This document shows positions 20,079 to 28,016 of a DNA stretch of 29,454 bases, one piece after another. Positions within the stretch are counted from its first letter, which is position 1; every line of letters begins with the position of its first letter. The DNA comes from Chara braunii. Lineage: Eukaryota; Streptophyta; Charophyceae; Charales; Characeae. A model generated the notes under the pieces. The model did no database searches and was not told the DNA's origin. It saw nothing but the letters and a program-made list of their open reading frames with translations. The stretch spans positions 880,238 to 909,691 of the forward strand of contig BFEA01000298.1 in assembly GCA_003427395.1 (NCBI GenBank), written 5' to 3'. The position numbers were made by a program, and so were the translations under genes.

Positions 20079-20570
20079 TCAGGGGGTGGCGCGTTGATGG
20101 GGGAGAGAAGCGAGATAGTCGGGATAGAGGGTAGGGAGGGTGCGCGGGATTGCAGCACGAAAGTTCTCATAATTTTCACAGGCGGGAATTGTACCCGAGA
20201 TGATGCAATAAACTTCTATATTATTATATTCTCGCCAGGTCGCGCTGAAGAGAAGGACATGGAGAGGGAAGGAGGCGACGAAGGAACGGGTGGTAGTATG
20301 TGGGACAACGGTGACGATAAGGCGGGTGGCGTGAAACTGGTGGAAGAGAGTGGGCGGGAAGGGGCACCGTCCATCAGGGAACGGGGGTCGACCTAGGAGT
20401 TGGTGGGTTGTGAGGAAGTCAAGGGGACGGCGGGATAACGACCGGGGATGAAGCCTGATCGTCCGCATTTCCACGAAGGCGAAGGGTGGCTCGTGATGGC
20501 GAAGAGGACGAGGCCGGGGATTTACTTCTTCTGCGGTGTCAGCTCCCTGATCCCTCCGTTGCGGCTCCAT
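20079..20570 (-). pseudogene. ORF3 C-terminal domain, copy B
   Basis: Open for 163 codons. The C-terminal third carries the block shared with copy A ('EVYCIISGTIPACENYENFR', 'LPTLYPDYLASL'). Upstream it is Arg/His/Pro-rich ('ETRT'-like basic content, many HPR, RRP words). It overlaps the end of the preceding 267-codon frame in another phase, so one protein broken by a frameshift, or two ORFs, are both possible. There is no recognised domain and no clear membrane span. Confidence 0.6.
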
Positions 20571-21342
20571 TGGAATCTTCGCGCGGCGGCTCTGGGTTCA
20601 GCGATGGATCGCCCGACAACAGCTGTGGTGGTGGTCCTTCAGATTCCTCGACCGACCGCTTGTCCTCCGCTGTCTCTCGCCTTCGCTGAGCTTCAGCCTT
20701 CTCCTCTTCCCTGCTTCGTGGGGAATGGACGCTCGGTTCCTGCGCTCCGCCTTCCTCCGATCTGCTTTCCTCTTCCTCTGACCCAATGTCGTCGGGATCG
20801 TCCTGATTAGTGCCCAATTCTTCTTCCTCCGACTTTTCTCCTTCTTCTTCTTCTTCGTAGCTGGCTTCTATCGCGTTCCCTCGCCGGATGAAGGGATCCC
20901 AATGTGTGAGATCGGTGACGTCAATCTCGAGATAGAGGCTCGGGGACGGGTAAAAGCAGTTATCTGCGTCCAACTCCATACACGTGGACCACAGAAGATG
21001 GGGCGCAAGCGTGCGAGTGAGCACGTACGTCCCCGACTTCTCGTCACACCTTGACAGAATATCGAGGGGCAAATCGTCCACCAGCTGCCCCAAGAACACC
21101 AATAACTCGTCGGTGATTGCGTCCAAATGACCGTCCTCCACCTTGCCGAATAGTATCCCCAACAGTTCTCCCTCCGTATTCGTCCGCCAAGCCTGCACGA
21201 TTAACAACTCTACCTCGTCGTCCGGGACCTCGCCCCCTTCAGCCTCGGGCGCTGGATCCGCCCAATGAAACACCGCGCACACCAAACAGAAGTTGAGCTC
21301 CACGTAGGCATCCCACCACTTGGTCCACTTGTCTCCGTCCAA
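20539..21342 (-). CDS. ORF3 central part, copy B (267 codons, unknown function)
   Basis: The longest clean frame in the element. Residues 1-150 look like a folded domain ('KWTKWWDAYVELNFCLVCAV', 'ELLIVQAWRTNTEGELLGIL', 'LTHWDPFIRRG'), with many Trp and acidic residues. Residues about 160-267 are a highly acidic, Glu/Ser-rich low-complexity tail. It lies between integrase and the 3' LTR, the position of env or accessory genes in other Ty3 elements, but there is no signal peptide, glycoprotein pattern or transmembrane segment in this part. The ATG at 21342 may be internal, because upstream frames (21453-21695, 21782-21940) continue the same gene. Confidence 0.6.
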   Translation of the reverse strand: MDGDKWTKWWDAYVELNFCLVCAVFHWADPAPEAEGGEVPDDEVELLIVQAWRTNTEGELLGILFGKVEDGHLDAITDELLVFLGQLVDDLPLDILSRCDEKSGTYVLTRTLAPHLLWSTCMELDADNCFYPSPSLYLEIDVTDLTHWDPFIRRGNAIEASYEEEEEGEKSEEEELGTNQDDPDDIGSEEEESRSEEGGAQEPSVHSPRSREEEKAEAQRRRETAEDKRSVEESEGPPPQLLSGDPSLNPEPPREDSNGAATEGSGS

Positions 21343-21452
21343 GATCGGTACGCTAAGCTCCCGGATTCGGAAGGAGAGGGCGGGATCGATAGCAGATTGT
21401 TAGAGGGTGGGAAGATCAAATGGAAGGTTAAAAAGGGAGAGACGATGACGGT

Positions 21453-21940
21453 TCATTGGGGCCGCTCGAAGGGGAGGAGCTCCGGGAGAAGGATCTTCGG
21501 CGTGCTGCTGGAGGTGCGGAGTCGGATGTCTATGTCGTTCGTGCCCACGAAACTCTCCCTCCGTCGGGCCAGCAACTCGACCCACGTGGCCGCGATCTCC
21601 TCGGCCCAACCCCGCAGCTGCTGATAGATGTCCGCATGGATCGCCTGGTGCAGCCGCGTCGTAATATCACTCGAGAAGGTGACAATGATGGACACGTGGC
21701 TGACACCGGGCGATGATAGGCGCTGGAAAGCCGAGTCTCGGTCAGTGCACGTGTTGCTCCTGCGTGTACGAAACGGAACAGTTACTCTGTTGCCGCGTGG
21801 ATGGCCGCTGTGCTGAAGAAGGCTGCAAATCGAAGCAGATCGGGGCTCAATCGAGGTCGCTGCACTTGTCGGATTGTCGCTATATGCCCCCTCGGGGTCA
21901 TAAAACGCTCGTTGATCACCTGCTCCGTCGAAAAACTCAT
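21453..21940 (-). pseudogene. ORF3 N-terminal part, copy B (frameshifted)
   Basis: A first piece begins at ATG 21940, 30 bases after the integrase stop ('MSFSTEQVINERFM', 52 codons to a stop at 21782). A second piece (21695-21453) reads 'DITTRLHQAIHADIYQQLRG' and 'ATWVELLARRRESFVGTNDI'. The pieces are in different phases. Immediately upstream of ATG 21940 the same frame holds a hydrophobic run, ILLLLITAVFNSASIA, partly overlapping the integrase end. An earlier start would make this look like a signal sequence, but overlap with pol makes that doubtful. Confidence 0.5.
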
Positions 21941-21969
21941 GGCGATGGAGGCGGAGTTGAAGACGGCGG

Positions 21970-23093
21970 TTATGAGGAGAAGGAGGATTCTAGAGAGTCG
22001 TCGTCCTCGTATGGGTTGAGGGACGATGCAGACGAAGGAGGAGAAGGGGAAGAAGGGAGAGGACCAAGGTAGGACACGTGTCGAATGATCGAACGAGCCG
22101 GTCGACTTCCCGACACCTCCGACGCAAGCCGTATCGTGTTCACTCCGCTTCGACCTAGCTCTACCACGCGAAATCGCCAAAAGAATCGTGGCGCTAGCTT
22201 GCCTTGGAGAGCACATTTCCTCACCTGCACCGTGTCCCCTAATTTATATTGGGGCCGAGGCCCAACATTCCCATTTCGAGCCTCATAACTCCGAACCTGT
22301 CTACCATGGGCCATTTTCGTCATCCGCTGTCTTTTTCGGGTCAGTCGGGGGAGGACCTTTTCCATTAATTCCAAGTGGCGTTGGGCCTTATCCTTAATTG
22401 TCACCCTAGTGGTCCGTCATGGGAGGGTCGTCTCATCATTTAGGTTTGGTAGGGCTACACAAGGTAGGCTATTGGTCCGTAGTTGGAAGGGGGTTAGACC
22501 CGTGGACTCGTGGGGTGTCCCCCGGTGGATAGCCAAGATATGGTCCACGATATTGGGCCAAGGCCTCGTGTCATTGGCCGCGATATTACGTCGCAGGGCG
22601 GTCTTAATCACCCGATTGGCGTTCTCTACCAGTCCGTTGGATTGCGATATGTGGGGAGCAGTGTTGCGAATGGAGACACCATGTAAGACTTGATTCCTCA
22701 AAACTTCCACTCTAAATTTTGCCCCGTTATCCGTCAGGATTTCCTCGGTATCCTGGTGCATCCTGAGAAAACGGTTGACGTATTGCGCGATTTCGGCCGC
22801 CCGTCGCGTCTTACACTGATAGGTCTCGATCCATTTCGAAAAATGGTCCACAAAAACCAGAAGGATTAAATACTCGCAACTATTCGGTCCAGGGGGCACG
22901 ACAATATCGATGGTATCCATGCCGACGCTTTGAAACGATCATTCAACCATGGTAAGGACTATCGATCTAGGCGGCTGAATCGGCGCCTTGTTGGCGGCGC
23001 AGACGGAGCAGTTTCGGACGATGAATTTAACATCGTCGCGAATATTAGACCAATACCCTCCGTGATTTGGACGGTGAAGTGGGCTGACTTAAC
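21970..23093 (-). pseudogene. Ty3/gypsy integrase, copy B
   Basis: Zinc-binding N-terminal part near 22990-23060 ('FIVRNCSVCAANKAP', giving the C-x2-C of HHCC). Core at 22417-22920: first Asp in 'MDTIDIVVP', second in 'LTDNGAKF', Glu in 'NGLVENANRVIK' 35 positions later, so the DDE triad is present. After a TGA at 22417-22419 the same frame resumes with the C-terminal beta-barrel region ('YKLGDTVQVRKCALQGKLAP', 'RVVELG', 'HVSYLGPLP') and stops at 21970. No chromodomain follows. Stops and a disturbed zinc region make it non-functional, although the catalytic residues remain. Confidence 0.88.
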
Positions 23094-23633
23094 CTAGTCG
23101 TACCTCATGAGCGGATGAGGAACGGACATCCAGATCCCTCTACCGTCCGTTTTTCGATTTTCTAACCGTCCCTCGTTCCATTGATAGTCCCGTGCCCTCT
23201 CATTGGCCTTCCTTCGGTCCTCCTCGGTGAAGTCTCCGAGGGAGTTCCCAACTACCGTAGCTATCAGGGTGACATCTGTCCAAACCTCCTCCCTTTTAAA
23301 CCGTTGGGTCTTTTCCAACCCTTCGGATGTGGCTTCAAGGGATCGAGCCTCCGTCGGAATCTTATCAGTTCGACACAAGGGACATAACGAAGGTTTGGCC
23401 GTATTTCTGTACTGGATGCAGGAGCTGTGAGCTCGAGAGACACAACGCTGATAATCTACCCATTCGACATATCCTTCCCCACTAGGACGCATAGAAACCG
23501 AATAAACTCTCGAAATTGCTTCACAGAAATAACAAAATTTATCGGGCAGGGAGAGAAAAGACGAAGACGAAAGGGGAGAAAGAGGGTCTTCGAGATTACC
23601 TTCGTGCCCCGTCGCCATTGCGACTGCCAATCA
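23094..23633 (-). pseudogene. pol segment between RNase H and integrase, with PHD-like zinc finger
   Basis: In frame with RNase H upstream; a TGA at 23631-23633 interrupts. The 178-codon frame holds Cys33-x2-Cys36, Cys63-x4-His68-x2-Cys71 and Cys83-x2-Cys86. This is a C4HC3 (PHD finger) layout except that the third ligand, expected three residues before Cys63, is Tyr60 (TAT at 23451-23453, one G-to-A change from a Cys codon). After the finger comes a charged helical linker ('FTEEDRRKANERARDYQWNE') leading to the integrase. PHD fingers usually read histone H3 tails, which would suit target-site choice. That role here is inference. Confidence 0.6.
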
Positions 23634-24110
23634 ATTCTTAGTGGGTCGAGGGAGGATGGCCACCTGTCCGCACGAGGGCTCGCCGTTTGGTTTTAGCTCC
23701 TTCCACGATGTGATCTCGTCGCCCTTGGCCACCTTGTTGGGCCGATGCAATCGTGTCAGCCCGTCAGCGTTGCCGTGTTTTTCTGTCTTTCGGTAAATGA
23801 TGTCAAAATCGTACTCTTGCAGTCGCACAACCCAACGTCCAATCATGCCCGTGTAATTGGTAAGTTTTTTGAGGGCCAGCAAGGGCTCATGATCCGTGAC
23901 GAGGAGAAACTTTTGTCTGTACAGATACGGATGGAAATGCTGGATTCCCCAGACAACCGCATAGCATTCTCCTTATGGTGCTGAATCGTTTCTTCTCTCG
24001 TCCGATACTATTCGCGAAGCGTACTCGATGACTTGTTTGCGGTCGTCTTTCCCCTTCTGAGTCAGAATAGCGGAGATTGCTTCAAGTTGCTAGTCTGTAA
24101 TGAGTATGAA
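23634..24110 (-). pseudogene. RNase H domain of pol, copy B
   Basis: Starts at 'FILITD', where the canonical TDAS motif is broken by TAG at 24090-24092, then 'AISAILTQKGKDDRKQ', 'YASRIVSDERRN', a stop near 23980 and 'GECYAVVWGIQHFHPYLY', 'LLVTDHEPLLAL', 'IGRWVVRLQEYDFDI', 'KHGNADGLTRL'. These are the standard Ty3/gypsy RNase H landmarks, including the VTDH.PL block and the H..ADGLSR-type ending. Stops prevent translation. Confidence 0.85.
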
Positions 24111-25297
24111 CTGCTTTTCAGGGTCGGGCCAGATCAAAATAGGCGTCGTAGCCAAGGCTTCCTTCAAGGCGACAAAGGCCTGCTGACATTCCGCGTCCCA
24201 ATTCAGTGGCTGGTCCTTCCGTAAGAGATTCGTTAGAGGTCGTGCGATAGCAGCAAATTGCTTGATAAATCGTCGGTAGTATGAGGCCAGTCCCATAAAG
24301 GACCGGACCTGCGTCAATGTTGTAGGTGTGGGGGCTTCTCGGACTGCCGCGACCTTTCTCGAATCCGGTCGTACGCCTCCTCGCGTCACCACGTACCCAA
24401 AAAATGAGATTTCTGAGAGGAGAAACTCACTTTTTTCCAATGCGATCTTGAAACCAGCATCCTTCAATGCCCGAGTGTCCACTCAATGTGTTGAGCATGT
24501 CCGTGGAATGATTTCGAGTAAACCAGGATATCGTTTTTATACACAATGACGCAGAAGTTAATCATGCCCTTCGTCAGTCTGGTCTTGTTGACAAAATTCT
24601 GAAACGTGACGTTCATAGCTCTCTAAAACGTGGTTGGGGCATTGCAAATTCCCATCGGGCAGCGAAGCCACTGCCAGGTACCCTCAAATAACACAAAGGT
24701 CGTCTTTAGCCGATCCTCCTCCTTAACCAGAATATGGTGAAACTCATGACGAATATCAAACTTACTGAACTAATTAGCACACCCAATCGCATCCAGCAGA
24801 TCATCAATCCGGGGAAGGGGATACACATCCTTGATCGTTATATCATTCAATTTCTGATAGTCGATGCATACGTGAATCGACCCATTGTTCTTCGGAACTA
24901 AAACCACGGGAAATGGCCAAGGTCCAATGGCCGGTTCGATCCATCCACTAGCCTCAAATTTTCGGATCTTTTATAACGCGATCTTTCGTTCGGTGAGCGA
25001 ATATCGATATGGTTTGCAATGGATCGGTGGGTGAGTTTCAATCTGAATTTCATGTTGGACGACCAAGGACAGTCCGATGTCCGTATCCGTTACACTAATC
25101 GCCTCCTGATATTCAATTAGTATATCAACAATCAATCGATGAATCTCATTCGGTACATACTGCGGTACGTGTAACTCGTATGGTTGCCCGTGTATAGTAA
25201 CTTTTACTTGTTTCGTGTTCACCCTTTTACTGTTTTCCGTCGGGGGAGCGAAAATGAAAGAATTATCCGATTGCCAAGAGAATACGATAGCAATCAT
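24090..25297 (-). pseudogene. Ty3/gypsy reverse transcriptase, copy B
   Basis: Pre-RT spacer and palm motifs in order: 'IHCKPYRYSLTERKIAL', stop 24971-24973, 'RKFEASGWIEPAIGPWPFPV', 'CIDYQKLNDITIKDVYPLPR', stop 24770-24772, 'FSKFDIRHEFHHI' (first catalytic Asp kept), 'FEGTWQWLRCPMGICNAPTT', stop 24623-24625, then 'VYKNDILVYSKS' at about 24515-24544. The YxDD box reads YKND: its first Asp is Asn (AAC at 24533-24535), which by itself would abolish polymerisation. A frameshift near 24480 leads to the thumb region ('FFGYVVTRGGVRPDSRKV', 'VRSFMGLASYYRRFI'). Confidence 0.9.
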
Positions 25298-25885
25298 TTG
25301 TGCGTCTTCTTACCGGATGGCCACGTGTTCCTCCGGGGTCACGCCATCGCTGATATCCTGTCAATGCACCGACCTTTCAAGGATTTTGATTCTGAGGTCG
25401 TAGATCGTAGGATCGTCACGTTCAGGGGGTTCCAAAGCTTCGCTTTCGACCCCTAGGCGTAGCAATCACACCTCCTTTCCCGAAGTCAGCAAGGAGCGAG
25501 GTAGCCCTGTAATGTTGCAGAACGCCTTATTTTCTCGATATCTCGAGAGAAGAGGAGTGGTGGCTGCGTATAGGGTTTGAGGGGGTTCCAAGGAATCAAC
25601 CATGCGGGATACTTGTACGAGTGGTTCCCCGAAGATTAAAGCTCGAGTCCGTTGCAGATTCTTTTCTGCGAGGACAAACGTTTTCGTTGTTTTCTGTCGG
25701 ACGGGGTAGCGGATCGATCGGTGCACCATATCTTGGATTACGGGATCTGTGTCGTCTTCGCTACCGGAAAAGCTGTTAGACAGCTCGGGTTCCTTCTCTT
25801 TTGGATTTTTCTCGAGGCTCGGCTCTTTCCACGTGATCACTCGAAGAGATCCCCTGATCTCAGGCGAGGGTTTCGGAGGCAGCAT
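25298..25885 (-). pseudogene. protease-RT linker, copy B
   Basis: The 139-codon frame at 25466-25885 is hydrophilic and acidic in its first half ('LEKNPKEKEPELSNSFSGSE'), then reads 'QKTTKTFVLAEKNLQRTRAL' and 'TTPLLSRYRENKAFCNITGL'. I recognise no domain. The stretch 25298-25465 continues with stops. It probably represents a pol spacer that joins the protease to the RT. Confidence 0.5.
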
Positions 25886-25889
25886 GGTT

Positions 25890-26350
25890 CAGAGAGTTAA
25901 TCTCATTGGGATGACATACGGTTTCCCGCCCGTGTTTCAAAGAATGATCGATCGCCTTTCAAAATCCAGGTTAGCCCGTAGTGCCGTGAGGGTTGGCAAT
26001 CCCAGGAGAACATCGTAGATGTTCACATCCAACACTACTACATCTCCCAGGGCGTGAACCCTTCCTAGCCGAAAGGCGACATTTGTTATCCTTCCCATCG
26101 CTTTGATCTTTTCTTCGTCCGCTGAGACGAGGTGATCACCTTCCGACTACGTAATTATATCTTTCTTTCTCCAAGCTCGTTCTACGACCCTCAGCGAGAT
26201 AGCCAAGACTGCCGCTCCTAAATCAAGGATGGCGTTGTACGGAATTCCCCAAACTTCGATGTCGCATTCTGCTGATTTCCACGGAATAGTTTTAATCCGT
26301 AGAAAATGATCGTCGTTTTGGATTATTCCTACCCGTATTGGTTCCGACAT
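25890..26350 (-). pseudogene. retropepsin-like aspartic protease, copy B
   Basis: The active-site loop reads 'YNAILDLGAAVLAISLRVVE' (26224 downward) where the family has D-S/T-G-A. Leu (TTA) is one C-to-T change from Ser (TCA), and the loss removes the conserved hydroxyl next to the catalytic Asp. After a stop at 26147 the flap and C-terminal part follow as 'GRITNVAFRLGRVHALGDVV' and 'VNIYDVLLGLPTLTALRANL', the ILG..-type psi-loop of retropepsins. The order between gag and RT is as expected. Confidence 0.78.
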
Positions 26351-26774
26351 ATCAGGAGTCTTTGGTTTTATCCCCGAGAGTGGGGGATTTTCCTTTCTGA
26401 GTAGCTAGCTTAGCGAGAGCAAATCTTTTTCGGTTTGCCTTACAATGCTGCAGCATGCGCTCGTTAGCCTGCTCGGATATGGACAGCAGATGCCCTATAG
26501 GCAACGAGATTCGGTGGTCCAAGGCTCAAACTATGTCCAAGACGTCGATTTCCCCAGTGACAAAGGTAGGATCACCGACTTCCATCTCCCTTGAGGAAGG
26601 TCTCCATTCGGCTACTTCCTTCCGCTCCTCTACTGGTCGGATGGTTTCAATCATTCCCAATCCCGGGTATCCCAAGGTGACGTATTGGTCGAGCGGAATA
26701 AGTTCCGCTGCTTCCTCGGCAGTGGCTATCGTACTTCCTCCGTTCTCGATTTCCTCAAGCATCGTTCCTACCCT
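26351..26774 (-). pseudogene. gag-protease linker, copy B
   Basis: A 78-codon acidic frame (26526-26762) containing 'DQYVTLGYPGLGMIETIRPV' ends in a stop, but the same sequence carries on beyond it with 'LDHRISLPIGHLLSISEQAN' and 'LQHCKANRKRFALAK'. No known domain. It links the CCHC knuckle to the protease. Confidence 0.5.
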
Positions 26775-27125
26775 TCATGGATTGTTTGCTACAGGTGCAG
26801 CAGCCACAGGGGATGCTCCGATTCGAGCTTGGGCGGGTCGGAGGGGGCAGTCTTGGACTATGTGGCCCGACTGGTGGCACGTGTAACAAACACTCAGGTT
26901 CGTTGCCGCTCCGCCCATAGTCTGAGCAGCGGGGGCCGCTGCTTGCATCATGGGTGCTGCCCTGACAACGATAGGGCACATCGTTCTCATCAACGACTCT
27001 ATCCTAGCGTTATGTTCCCGTTGCTCCTTCTTGCTTTCTTGCATCAGACTAATTAACGTACGGGTTAGCTCAAGTATCGCAATCGATTCGTTTGTTCTGT
27101 TCAGAATTTCTTGGGGAGGCCACAT
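26775..27125 (-). pseudogene. gag C-terminal part with CCHC zinc knuckle, copy B
   Basis: Begins with a helical region ('ELTRTLISLMQESKKEQREH'), then an Ala/Met/Pro-rich stretch and one zinc knuckle, CYTCHQSGHIVQDC (26847-26888), a perfect C-x2-C-x4-H-x4-C nucleocapsid motif. It overlaps the preceding gag frame in another phase (27070-27125), so one frameshift separates capsid from nucleocapsid. Confidence 0.85.
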
Positions 27126-27862
27126 GAGTCGTCATAACGGGTACGGACACTCCCACAGTTGTGTCGGGAGCGGACTTTTTGGTAGGGATTTGCTCGAGAT
27201 AGGTAACAGGGCCAGAGATGAAACCCATGTTTTCAAACTTGTTCTCAAGCGCGGCCAACTCGTCCCTCGCCCTAGCTAATTCTGAGGAATCTTCCTCTCT
27301 AGGATAATCTTCTCCATCCAGGAAACTAACAACGAATTTTTGCTCAATTTCCTCGGCCACAGACATAATCTGTTGTAAGGTGTGGTTGATCGGGGAGAAT
27401 TGCTTTCGCAATTTTGCTCTGATGGTTCTATTGCGAAACCCATCGATAAATAGATCCCTCCCAGCTGCTTTCCCCCGCTGGGTCTTGACGAACATCCTAT
27501 CGAATCGGTTGCGATATTCGGTGACTGACTCGAGAGGTGTTTGAACTCGATCTTTGATCATAAAGAGTGTTTGTTCTGGATGAATGCAATCGAATCGATT
27601 TAGGAAGTCCTGCTCGAACTTTGGGAGATCTATCCAAACATAAGTGCTGAACTAGTGGTGTGCATCCCCTCCTAATCTGGCTGGGATGTTGATCTGAGCT
27701 TCGTCATTGTCATATTGTTGTGCACATAAGGTAGCTAACCATGCTTCGGCTAAGTGATGTGCAAGATCAAAAAGATACAGATCCCGTTGCTCGAGGCCGC
27801 GGAGCCGGGTTAGGTGCAGGATTCTGATTTTGGGCTTGGTTCATAACCGGATGAGAATTCAT
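27070..27862 (-). pseudogene. gag matrix/capsid region, copy B
   Basis: The clean 163-codon frame from 27561 has the retrotransposon-gag core: 'ESVTEYRNRFDRMFVKTQRG' and 'AKLRKQFSPINHTLQQIMSV'. Upstream, the same frame continues with 'ARLGGDAHH', a TAG at 27652-27654, and 'YVWIDLPKFEQDFLNRFDCI'. Before that lies 'YLFDLAHHLAEAWLATLCAQ'. The probable ATG is at 27862 in another phase, in a short leader with 'NQAQNQNPAPNPAPRPRA'. Gag thus starts within about 150 bases of the primer-binding site. At least two frameshifts and one stop are present. Confidence 0.8.
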
Positions 27863-28003
27863 AGGGGTTGTTCGACGTCCAACCGATCTACTCCTTGTTA
27901 CCACGGGATCGCGTCGAGGCGCGTTCCGCTGTCTTGGTCGTCCTCTGTTCGCCAGATCGCTCTGTGCGGGTTACCCTTTGCATCTGGAAGCCTGCCACGT
28001 GTC

Positions 28004-28016
28004 GGCTCCGATACCA
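28004..28016 (-). other. primer-binding site, tRNA-iMet type
   Basis: The minus strand reads TGGTATCGGAGCC directly after the 5' LTR. It differs by one base from the usual plant primer site for initiator methionine tRNA (TGGTATCAGAGC...). Confidence 0.8.
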
